In this document: piece by piece, positions 1-6,747 of the stretch | Numbering within the stretch: position 1 is the stretch's first letter | Layout of the letters: each line of letters begins with the position of its first letter | Origin: Actinomycetes bacterium | GTDB taxonomy: Bacteria; Actinomycetota; Actinomycetes; Mycobacteriales; Mycobacteriaceae | Direction of reading: 5' to 3' | Assembly: GCA_022601135.1 (NCBI GenBank) | Contig: JAHZJB010000079.1 | Coordinates: 1 to 45,991 of the forward strand | DNA: 45,991 nt | Notes under the pieces: model-generated | Told to the model about the DNA's origin: nothing | The model's input: only the letters and a program-made list of their open reading frames with translations | Database searches by the model: none | Translations under genes and position numbers: made by a program

Positions 1-2
1 AC

Positions 3-200
3 ACCGGAGGCGGCAACGCCCTTGGCCAGGATGGCGCCAACGGCGGCGACGGTTTCGGCGATGGCGCCAACGGCGGCAACGGCGGAGACGCCACAGTCTC
101 CGGTGGTGGTAGCGGCCTCGCTGGTACCGGCGGCCCCGGTGGTAGCGCAGGATCCGGTGGCACTGCCGGAACCGCCGGAGCCGACGGCACCGTGAACTGA
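3..200 (+). CDS. C-terminal fragment of a PGRS-like glycine-rich protein (start outside window)
   Basis: The frame from base 3 to the TGA at 198-200 is open and encodes 65 residues built from Gly-Gly-X and Asn-Gly-Gly motifs, for example DGANGGDG, GANGGNGG and GGPGGSAG, ending ADGTVN. This is the composition of the PGRS repeat domain of mycobacterial PE_PGRS proteins, which are cell-surface or secreted. The PE domain that would prove membership lies off the left edge, so another glycine-rich protein is possible. A strong hairpin follows 22 bases after the stop. Confidence 0.75.
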   Translation, partial: TGGGNALGQDGANGGDGFGDGANGGNGGDATVSGGGSGLAGTGGPGGSAGSGGTAGTAGADGTVN

Positions 201-222
201 TCGCCAACGCGACCAACAGTGT

Positions 223-259
223 GCAGGGCACGGTGTAAGCAATTGACACCGTGCCCTGC
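223..259 (+). terminator. Hairpin terminator after the PGRS-like gene
   Basis: A perfect 14-bp stem (223-236 pairing with 246-259) encloses a 9-base loop (aagcaattg). It lies 22 bases past the stop codon and has no T-tract, as is common for intrinsic terminators in actinobacteria. It separates the glycine-rich gene from the promoter of the next operon. Confidence 0.8.
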
Positions 260-302
260 CACATCTACCGAGAGTCATGAAGGACGAAGCGTCCCCCTCC
301 GA

Positions 303-331
303 TTGACCGTGGCTGCAGATGAAAGTAATGT
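303..331 (+). promoter_or_regulatory. Promoter of the ring-cleavage operon
   Basis: The -35 element TTGACC (303-308) and the -10 element TAATGT (326-331) are separated by 17 bp, a close match to the housekeeping sigma consensus. Transcription would start near 338, giving a leader of about 26 bases before the ATG at 364. The ribosome binding site GGGAG lies at 353-357. Confidence 0.65.
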
Positions 332-343
332 CACTTTTACTTT
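322..343. promoter_or_regulatory. Operator-like inverted repeat over the -10 box
   Basis: AAAGTAA (322-328) and TTACTTT (337-343) form a perfect 7-bp inverted repeat with an 8-bp spacer. A nested AAAGT/ACTTT pair (322-326 and 333-337) has a 6-bp spacer. It is AT-rich in a GC-rich genome and covers the -10 box and the likely start point, so a repressor bound here would block transcription. The TetR encoded at 4853-5473 in the same operon is the obvious candidate (inference). Confidence 0.55.
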
Positions 344-363
344 TCTGCGCTCGGGAGATCTCC

Positions 364-1467
364 ATGGAATCCTTCATCCACCTGCGCAAGGGCACCACGC
401 CCCGGCGACTGCACGCCGACCTGGGGGGGCTCAAAGACGACGAACTCGGCCGTGGCGGCTTCACCGGCCGGACGGCCAACTTCTATCGGCGTCACGACCC
501 CACGGCGTACCGCTCGGTGGGGCCGTTGCGCCCCGTCGACGTGTTGTCGGACGACCTCAAACCCGAGGATGCCACCGACGCGCGCGGCGCCCCTCTGCTG
601 ATGTTCTCCAATCCCGACTGTGAGGTGCTGCTCTCGCGACGCAGCGCGCCGATGCCGTTCTTCGTTCGTCATATCGACGGTGACCTCCTGTGTTTCGTTC
701 ATGAGGGCACCGGCTTGATCGAGACCGAGTTCGGCCCGTTGCCGTTCCGCAAAGACGACTGGGTCTATCTGCCGAAGGCGTGCACCTGGCGACACGTACC
801 CGACGATCGATGCACGTGGCTGATGATCCAGGCAACCGATGAGTTCCGGGTGCCGCCGCCCGGACCACTGGGGCGCCACTTCCCATTCGACCCTGCGCAG
901 GCGGTGATCCCCGACCCGGAGCCGTGCGACGACACCGACGGACCACGAGTGGATGGAGAGTTCGAGGTTCGACTGGTGCACACCGGTGGACCTACCACGC
1001 TTTTCTACCAACACCATCCGCTGGACGTCGAGGGTTGGCGCGGCGACAACTTCGCCTTCACCTTCAACATCGCCGACTACAACGTGGTCACGTCCGACAC
1101 CGTGCATCTTCCGCCGACAGTGCATCTGTTCATGCAGTCCACCGGCGTGTACGTGATGAACTTCCTGCCCAAGCCCGCCGAAGGTACCGCCGGCACCGAA
1201 CGTACGCCGTGGTACCACCGCAACGTCGACTTTGACGAGATCGCGTTTTTCCACGGTGGCTCGCTCTACGGGATTCCGATGCCGCCCGGACTCATTTCCC
1301 ATGCACCGCAAGGAATCCATCATGGCGCGCCGGAGAAAGCTCGCGAGAGGGCGCGCCGCAAGTTCGACGAATATCAATCCGTCGATTGGCAGGTCATCTC
1401 TATCGACACCCGCCGACGGCTGGTCCCGTCGGCAGAGGTACTGGCCAATGACCTCGGGCGGTATTGA
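364..1467 (+). CDS. hmgA: Homogentisate 1,2-dioxygenase-like ring-cleavage enzyme
   Basis: The product (367 aa) resembles homogentisate 1,2-dioxygenase, a non-haem Fe(II) cupin enzyme that opens homogentisate to maleylacetoacetate. By comparison with the human enzyme, the iron ligands are predicted as His285 (in WYHRN), Glu292 or Asp291, and His320 (in HHGAP). The ATG at 364 was chosen because GGGAG lies six bases upstream; an in-frame ATG at 319 falls within the promoter. The protein is shorter than the 430-445 aa usual for the family. Its stop overlaps a dispersed repeat. No maleylacetoacetate isomerase or fumarylacetoacetase is nearby, so the true substrate may be a substituted homogentisate or related hydroquinone acid. 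The family call is firm; the substrate is inferred. Confidence 0.85.
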   Translation: MESFIHLRKGTTPRRLHADLGGLKDDELGRGGFTGRTANFYRRHDPTAYRSVGPLRPVDVLSDDLKPEDATDARGAPLLMFSNPDCEVLLSRRSAPMPFFVRHIDGDLLCFVHEGTGLIETEFGPLPFRKDDWVYLPKACTWRHVPDDRCTWLMIQATDEFRVPPPGPLGRHFPFDPAQAVIPDPEPCDDTDGPRVDGEFEVRLVHTGGPTTLFYQHHPLDVEGWRGDNFAFTFNIADYNVVTSDTVHLPPTVHLFMQSTGVYVMNFLPKPAEGTAGTERTPWYHRNVDFDEIAFFHGGSLYGIPMPPGLISHAPQGIHHGAPEKARERARRKFDEYQSVDWQVISIDTRRRLVPSAEVLANDLGRY

Positions 1468-1490
1468 TGAGCGCTTGCGCGAAGAAACGA
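1465..1490 (+). repeat. Junction repeat, copy 1 (tandem pair)
   Basis: A 26-base unit, core gagcgcttgcgcgaagaa, begins at the stop codon of the dioxygenase gene. An identical copy follows after a 6-base spacer (cggtgc). Related copies sit at nuoB/nuoC, nuoD/nuoE and nuoK/nuoL. Confidence 0.85.
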
Positions 1491-1496
1491 CGGTGC

Positions 1497-1522
1497 TGAT
1501 GAGCGCTTGCGCGAAGAAACGA
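1497..1522 (+). repeat. Junction repeat, copy 2 (tandem pair, carries a start codon)
   Basis: This is identical over 26 bases to the copy at 1465-1490. Its internal ATG (1499) is the probable start codon of the hydrolase gene, so the repeat encodes the N-terminal residues MSACAKK. nuoE begins with the near-identical MSACAKN for the same reason. Confidence 0.85.
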
Positions 1523-2737
1523 GGGATACCGGTCCGGCGTGATTACGAGCGCATCCCCTATCTGATTGCTTACCAAAATAATTCAGCGGTTCGCGACGTC
1601 TACGGCGGTGTCTCAGACCTGGTGGTGCTGGAAAGCTATCTGTTGAGGCCCAAGGACGTCCCGTCCGACACCGGAGCCGCTCCGGCGGCGACATCAGACA
1701 CCGTGCTGGTGTTCATGCATCCGATCGGCGGTGGCGCCTACCTGCCGATGATCAACGCCCTGGCACGCGCCGGACACCACGTCATCTACTGCAACAGCCG
1801 ATTCCGCGGGACGGACTCCGCGCTGCTGATGGAGAAGGTCGTCGAAGACCTGGGCGAGTGCATCAAGGATGCCAGGAACCGGCTCGGCTACTCGAAGGTC
1901 GTGCTCGCAGGCTGGAGCGGCGGGGGCTCGCTGTCGGCGTTCTATCAGCAGCAGGCGCAACACCCCACGGTGACGGCAAGCCCATCCGGCGACGGCCCCG
2001 ATCTGACGAAGCTCACGTTGATCCCGGCCGATGGGATCATGTTGCTCGCCGCCCACATCAGCAGGCACGGCACGATGACGGAGTGGCTGGACGCTTCGAT
2101 CCTCGACGAGAGGGATCCCGGCAAACGGGATCCCGAGCTCGATCTGTACGACCCCGAGAACCCTAATCAGCCCCCCTATTCGGCGGCGTTCCTGGAACGC
2201 TATCGCCAGGCACAGATCACGCGGAACCGACGGATCACCGCGTGGGTGAAAAACAAACTCTCCGAACTCAAGGCAACGGGGCGGCCGGATGACGAGTTCG
2301 CCTTCGTTGTTCACGGCACCATGGCCGACCCGCGCTGGCTGGACCCGACGGTGGATCCCAACGAACGCACCCCGGGAACCTGCTACCTGGGCGATCCCCA
2401 GGTGGTGAACATGAGCCCGATCGGCCTGGCACGCTTCTGCACCCTGCGCGGTTGGCTGTCCCAATGGAGCTATGACGACGCCAACGGTGACGCCGTGAAA
2501 TGTGGACCCGACATCGCGGTGCCTGCACTGGTGATCGGAAATCTCGCCGATGACGCGTGTACGCCGAGCCATACTCGCCGGATCTACGAGGCGATTGGCA
2601 GTCCCGACAAGGAGATGTACGAGATCGCCGGCGCGAACCACTACTACTCGGGGCCCGAACAGCGCGACAAGTTGCGCGAGGCCGTCGGCATCGTCACGGA
2701 CTGGTTGGTGCGACACGACTTTGGGGTTGCCCGATGA
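1499..2737 (+). CDS. Alpha/beta hydrolase
   Basis: The product (412 aa) is an alpha/beta-hydrolase-fold protein. An oxyanion-type loop HPIGGG lies at 74-79, the nucleophile elbow GWSGGG has Ser140, and a late acid (Asp351 or Asp352, in NLADDACTP) and His381 (in GANHYY) complete a plausible Ser-Asp-His triad. Homology proper begins after the first 8 or so residues, which come from the repeat at 1497-1522. The frame is open further upstream, but that part is antisense-like noise inside the dioxygenase gene. The gene lies between the ring-cleavage enzyme and a CoA transferase (4-base overlap), so hydrolysis of a ring-cleavage product or an ester is plausible. The substrate is unknown. Confidence 0.8.
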   Translation: MSACAKKRGIPVRRDYERIPYLIAYQNNSAVRDVYGGVSDLVVLESYLLRPKDVPSDTGAAPAATSDTVLVFMHPIGGGAYLPMINALARAGHHVIYCNSRFRGTDSALLMEKVVEDLGECIKDARNRLGYSKVVLAGWSGGGSLSAFYQQQAQHPTVTASPSGDGPDLTKLTLIPADGIMLLAAHISRHGTMTEWLDASILDERDPGKRDPELDLYDPENPNQPPYSAAFLERYRQAQITRNRRITAWVKNKLSELKATGRPDDEFAFVVHGTMADPRWLDPTVDPNERTPGTCYLGDPQVVNMSPIGLARFCTLRGWLSQWSYDDANGDAVKCGPDIAVPALVIGNLADDACTPSHTRRIYEAIGSPDKEMYEIAGANHYYSGPEQRDKLREAVGIVTDWLVRHDFGVAR

Positions 2738-3942
2738 GCACCCCGACCGGACCGCTGGATGGCATCAGGGTCATCGAGGTGGGAACGCTGATCTCCGGAC
2801 CATTCGCCGGCCGCCTACTCGGCGATATGGGTGCCGAAGTCATCAAGATCGAACCACCTGGCTCACCGGATCCGCTGCGCACCTGGGGGCAAGCCGAGCT
2901 CGACGGACACCGCTTCTTCTGGACGGTCCACGCCCGGAACAAGAAATCGGTCACCCTGAACCTGCGTGAGGCCAAGGGGCGCGACGTCTTCCTCGACCTT
3001 GTGGAGCGCAGCGACGTGATCGTCGAAAACTTCCGGCCCGGAACGCTGGAGAAGTGGGGTCTGGGTTACGACGATCTTCGGCAGCGTAATCGCGGAATCA
3101 TCCTGGTGCGCGTATCCGGTTACGGGCAGACAGGTCCGGACGCGCACAAAGCAGGCTATGCCTCTGTCGCCGAGGCTGCCAGCGGACTTCGGCACATGAA
3201 CGGGTTCCCCGGTGGCCCGCCACCGCGGTTGGCGTTGTCGCTGGGCGATAGCCTCGCCGGGATGTTCGCAGCGCAGGGTGCGCTGGCCGCGCTGTACCGT
3301 CGATCGGTGACGGGCGAAGGTCAGGTGGTCGACGCCGCACTGACCGAATCATGTTTGGCGGTACAGGAATCCACGATCCCCGACTATGATGTCGGCGGTG
3401 TCGTCCGGGGCCCGTCGGGAACCCGCCTGGAGGGCATCGCCCCGTCGAACATCTACCTGAGCGCCGACGGCAGTTGGGTGGTGATCGCGGCCAATCAAGA
3501 TACCGTCTTCCGCCGGTTGTGCGAGGCCATGGGCCGTCCGGAACTCTCGAGCGATGAGCGGTTCTCCGATCACGCTGCGCGAGGCCGTAATCAAGATGAA
3601 CTCGATACCATCATCGGATCATGGGCCGCCGAACGCCAGCCGGCCGACATCATCGCGACCCTCTCGCAGGCCGGGGTGATCAGCGGACCGATCAACACCG
3701 TCGCCGATGTTGTCGTCGATCCGCAGCTGCAGGCACGCGGCATGATTGCCGATCACTGGGACGAACGCATCGGACGAAACGTGAAGGGCCCCGGCGTGGT
3801 ACCGGTGTTGTCCGCGACACCGGGAACGATCCGGTGTGCCGGTTCGCCACGGCCCGGCGAACACAACGAGGAGATCTACTGCGGGCTGCTCGGCAAGAGC
3901 GATGCCGACATCGAGGCACTCCGCGCGGAAGGTGTGCTGTGA
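2734..3942 (+). CDS. CaiB/BaiF family (class III) CoA transferase
   Basis: The product (402 aa) moves CoA between carboxylic acids through a mixed anhydride on a conserved Asp, here probably Asp172 in the LGDSLAG motif. Family hallmarks are the N-terminal LDGIRVIEVG, the DMGAEVIKIEPP segment and VENFRPG. ATG 2734 overlaps the upstream stop (ATGA), and the next gene begins at GTG 3939, inside this gene's last codons. Human SUGCT, which makes HMG-CoA or glutaryl-CoA from succinyl-CoA, belongs to this family. The neighbouring HMG-CoA-lyase-like gene therefore makes a 3-hydroxy-3-methyl-dicarboxylate a reasonable substrate, by inference only. Confidence 0.9.
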   Translation: MSTPTGPLDGIRVIEVGTLISGPFAGRLLGDMGAEVIKIEPPGSPDPLRTWGQAELDGHRFFWTVHARNKKSVTLNLREAKGRDVFLDLVERSDVIVENFRPGTLEKWGLGYDDLRQRNRGIILVRVSGYGQTGPDAHKAGYASVAEAASGLRHMNGFPGGPPPRLALSLGDSLAGMFAAQGALAALYRRSVTGEGQVVDAALTESCLAVQESTIPDYDVGGVVRGPSGTRLEGIAPSNIYLSADGSWVVIAANQDTVFRRLCEAMGRPELSSDERFSDHAARGRNQDELDTIIGSWAAERQPADIIATLSQAGVISGPINTVADVVVDPQLQARGMIADHWDERIGRNVKGPGVVPVLSATPGTIRCAGSPRPGEHNEEIYCGLLGKSDADIEALRAEGVL

Positions 3943-4844
3943 GCAAGCTACCGAGCCATGTCGACATTCGCGACGTATCTCTGCGCGACGGTCTACAGAT
4001 CGAAGAGCCAATTCCATTGGCAGCCAAACTCGACCTCATCGCTGCCATTGCCGCCACCGGGGTGCGGGAGATGGAGGCGACGGCCTTCGTCTCACCGTCG
4101 AAAGTGCCCGCACTGGCCGACGCCGCGGAACTCGCCGCTGAACTGCACAACTTCGCCGACATTGAATTCTCCGCGCTGGTCGCCAGTCCCAACGGCGCCA
4201 AGCGGGCGATCGCTGCCGGACTTCGGTCCATCGAATACGTCGTATCTGCCGCAGACGGACACAGCCAGGCCAACGTGGGCCGATCGTCGCTGGAGGCGAC
4301 CCGACAGATCGCCGACATTGTCGCGATCGCGCATTACAGCGCGGCCACCGTAGAGGTGATCATCGCTACTGCGTGGGATTGTCCGTTCGACGGCCCCACG
4401 GCTCCACAACGGGTCGTCGATATCGTCACCGCAGCGACCGACTCTGGCGCCGACCGACTGGCGATCGCCGACACAATCGGAACTGCCACACCGCGGCGAG
4501 TCACCGATCTGATCGCCCTTGTCCGACCCAGGATCGGTGAGACCCCCCTCGGAGCACACTTTCACAACACCCGAGGCACTGGTTTGGCCAGCGCCTATGC
4601 CGCGGTCACCTCCGGCGTCACTCGGCTGGACGCATCCGCTGGCGGGCTCGGGGGATGCCCATTCGCCCCGGGTGCCAGCGGGAACATTGCCGTCGAAGAC
4701 CTCGTTTATCTATTGCGGGACAGTGGCGTTCATGTCGACATTGACCTAGAGGCAGCGATAGCCGCAGCCGGTGTCGCACAGCGCACCGTGGGACATGGTC
4801 TGCCCGGCGCGCTGCTGCGGGCCGGGGACCGGCTCCGGGGTTAG
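3939..4844 (+). CDS. Hydroxymethylglutaryl-CoA lyase-like enzyme
   Basis: The product (301 aa) is a DRE-TIM metallolyase of the HMG-CoA lyase type, which splits 3-hydroxy-3-methylacyl-CoA thioesters into acetyl-CoA and a keto acid. Visible signatures are the N-terminal VSLRDGLQ with the catalytic Arg-Asp pair (Arg16-Asp17), the metal-binding HFHNTRG, and the GGLGGCPFAPGASGN loop with the catalytic Cys. The start is GTG 3939, overlapping the transferase stop by four bases; no better start exists downstream. Pairing with a CaiB transferase suggests an activate-then-cleave step. Close paralogues act on citramalyl-type or longer HMG-like thioesters, so the precise substrate is open. Confidence 0.88.
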   Translation: MSKLPSHVDIRDVSLRDGLQIEEPIPLAAKLDLIAAIAATGVREMEATAFVSPSKVPALADAAELAAELHNFADIEFSALVASPNGAKRAIAAGLRSIEYVVSAADGHSQANVGRSSLEATRQIADIVAIAHYSAATVEVIIATAWDCPFDGPTAPQRVVDIVTAATDSGADRLAIADTIGTATPRRVTDLIALVRPRIGETPLGAHFHNTRGTGLASAYAAVTSGVTRLDASAGGLGGCPFAPGASGNIAVEDLVYLLRDSGVHVDIDLEAAIAAAGVAQRTVGHGLPGALLRAGDRLRG

Positions 4845-4852
4845 GCGCACAC

Positions 4853-5473
4853 ATGCCCGCCTTACCCTCTGCCGCACTAGGTCTCAAAGGCCAACAGACC
4901 CGGCACGCGATCGAGCTTGCGGCCCGAGAGTTGTTCGCCGAAAAGGGCTTTCACGGAACGACTTTGACCGACATCACCTCTGCCGCCGGCAAGTCTCCCG
5001 CAGTATTCTACCGCTACTTCACCGACAAAGAGGACCTGCTCGCTGCTCTGGCCCAGTCCTTTCTACAGGAAGTGGTGACTCCGTCGGGACTGCGCCTGCG
5101 CTTACCTGAGTCGCCAGACGACGATGCTTTCTTCTTCGGGGTGGTGACCGGGTACTGGACGATGTTCAAGCAGAACATCGGGATCATGATCGCCGTGGCC
5201 CAACTGGCCACCACCCAACCGCGTTTCGCAGCCGTACAGAACGAGTTCCGCCGTTTCGGAATGGATCTCGTCGCCGCATCGGTGCGGCGCGCCCAGGACC
5301 AGGGCTATGGCGCGGAACTGGATGCGCAGTACACCGCAGCTGCGATCGCACTGCTCTTTGAGAACTTCACCACCGTCTTCGTCGGAACGTCGGGACTCGG
5401 TCTCGACATCACCGACGACGACGCCATAGCAACACTGTCGCGAATCTGGAAGAAGACGCTCTACGGATTCTGA
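4853..5473 (+). CDS. TetR family transcriptional regulator
   Basis: The product (206 aa) carries a typical TetR helix-turn-helix near residues 15-60 (ARELFAEKGFHGTTLTDIT, then GKSPAVFYRYFTDKEDLL) and a divergent ligand-binding C-terminal half. It starts 9 bases after the lyase gene and precedes the dehydrogenase gene by 23 bases, so it lies inside the operon it probably controls. The inverted repeat over the promoter at 322-343 is a candidate autoregulatory operator. The ligand is likely a CoA thioester or aromatic intermediate of the pathway (inference). Confidence 0.9.
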   Translation: MPALPSAALGLKGQQTRHAIELAARELFAEKGFHGTTLTDITSAAGKSPAVFYRYFTDKEDLLAALAQSFLQEVVTPSGLRLRLPESPDDDAFFFGVVTGYWTMFKQNIGIMIAVAQLATTQPRFAAVQNEFRRFGMDLVAASVRRAQDQGYGAELDAQYTAAAIALLFENFTTVFVGTSGLGLDITDDDAIATLSRIWKKTLYGF

Positions 5474-5496
5474 CAGGGATTATCGAAGGAGACACT

Positions 5497-6747
5497 GTGG
5501 ATTTCAGCCTTCCCGGCCACCTTCCCGCGCTGCTCGCCGAGATGGATGCGTTCATCGAGGAGGACATCAAGCCGCTGGAGCGCGAGCATATGCAGTACTT
5601 CGACCAGCACCGCGAGCACGCTCGCACCGACTGGGACAACGGTGGCATCCCGCGGCGGGAATGGGAAGACCTGCTCGGCGAGATGCGCAGGCGCGCCGAC
5701 CGGGCGGGCTGGCTTCGTTACGGCCTGCCGTCGCGGTTCGGTGGTCGCGACGGGAGCAACATCGACATGGCGGTCATCCGGGAGCACCTGGCGCACAAGG
5801 GACTCGGGCTCCACAACGACCTGCAGGACGAGTCTTCGATCGTCGGTAACTTCCCGCAGGTGATCATGATGGACCGGTTCGGCACCGAGGACCAGAAGAA
5901 CGCGTGGATCGATGCGCTGATCAGCGGTGAGCGTTCCATGGCCTTTGGACTGACCGAACCCAATCACGGGTCGGACGCCACCTGGCTGGAAACCACGGCC
6001 GTGCGGGACGGCTCCGGAAGCAGCGCAGAATGGGTCATCAATGGCACCAAGCGGTTCAACACCGGTGTTCACCGCGCTACCCACGACCTGGTGTTCGCAC
6101 GCACCTCCGGCGAACCGGGCCGCGCGCTGGGAATCACCGCGTTCCTGGTGCCCACCGATTCCCCCGGGTTCTCGGTTCCGTACTACTGGTGGACATTCAA
6201 CATGCCGACCGATCACGGCGAGGTTCTCCTGGAGAATGTCCGAGTACCTGCTGACGCGGTTCTGGGCGAGGTGGACCACGGCCTCGAGGTCGGCCAGACG
6301 TTTCTGCACGAGAACAGGATCCGCCAAGCCGCAAGTAGTCTGGGGGCGGCCCAGTACTGCATCGATCGAGCCGTCGCCTACGCCTCCGAACGTTCGGTGT
6401 TCGGCAAGCCGCTGTCGGTCAACCAGGCTGTGCAGTGGCCGCTGGTGGAGTTGCAGACCGAGGCACAGATGGTGCGGCTGCTTGTGCGTTTCGCGGCATG
6501 CGAACTCGACCGCAATCACCACATGGAGGTTTCCGACAAGGTCTCGATGGCTAACTACCGCGCCAACCGACTAGTGTGCGAGGCCGCCGACCGCAGCATG
6601 CAGGTGTTCGGCGGGGTCGGCTACAGCCGCCATGAACCCTTCGAGCACATCTACCGCCATCACCGTCGCTACCGGATCACCGAAGGCGCCGAGGAAATCC
6701 AGATCCGCCGAGTTGCGCAGCGACTATTCGGATTCGGCTCGCGATGA
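5497..6747 (+). CDS. Acyl-CoA dehydrogenase family protein
   Basis: The product (416 aa) has the family layout: a helical N-terminal domain, a middle beta domain (AFGLTEPNHGSDATWLET) and a C-terminal helical domain with RSVFGKPL, MQVFGGVGYSRHEPFEHIYR and the terminal RITEGAEEIQIRR. The start is GTG 5497, preceded by AAGGAG about 7 bases upstream. The stop overlaps the next ATG. Pairing with a kinase-plus-DUF6285 protein resembles LvaC/LvaA of levulinate catabolism and mammalian ACAD10/11. There the dehydrogenase-fold enzyme acts on phosphorylated 4-hydroxyacyl-CoA rather than doing simple desaturation. That reading is inference; the family call is secure. Confidence 0.9.
   Translation: MDFSLPGHLPALLAEMDAFIEEDIKPLEREHMQYFDQHREHARTDWDNGGIPRREWEDLLGEMRRRADRAGWLRYGLPSRFGGRDGSNIDMAVIREHLAHKGLGLHNDLQDESSIVGNFPQVIMMDRFGTEDQKNAWIDALISGERSMAFGLTEPNHGSDATWLETTAVRDGSGSSAEWVINGTKRFNTGVHRATHDLVFARTSGEPGRALGITAFLVPTDSPGFSVPYYWWTFNMPTDHGEVLLENVRVPADAVLGEVDHGLEVGQTFLHENRIRQAASSLGAAQYCIDRAVAYASERSVFGKPLSVNQAVQWPLVELQTEAQMVRLLVRFAACELDRNHHMEVSDKVSMANYRANRLVCEAADRSMQVFGGVGYSRHEPFEHIYRHHRRYRITEGAEEIQIRRVAQRLFGFGSR

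Noticed and set aside
337..1377. Long minus-strand open frame of 346 codons
   Set aside because: It is antisense to the dioxygenase gene and has no family features; high GC at third positions creates such shadow frames.
1465..1522. CRISPR-like array
   Set aside because: There are only two direct repeats, with a 6-base spacer. This does not fit CRISPR architecture and no cas genes are present.
1694..2716. Minus-strand frame of 340 codons opposite the alpha/beta hydrolase
   Set aside because: It mirrors a clear gene with catalytic motifs on the plus strand; the product has Arg/His/Val-rich shadow composition.
5461..6522. Minus-strand frame of 353 codons opposite the acyl-CoA dehydrogenase
   Set aside because: It is a shadow of a well-supported gene, without its own ribosome binding site or homology.
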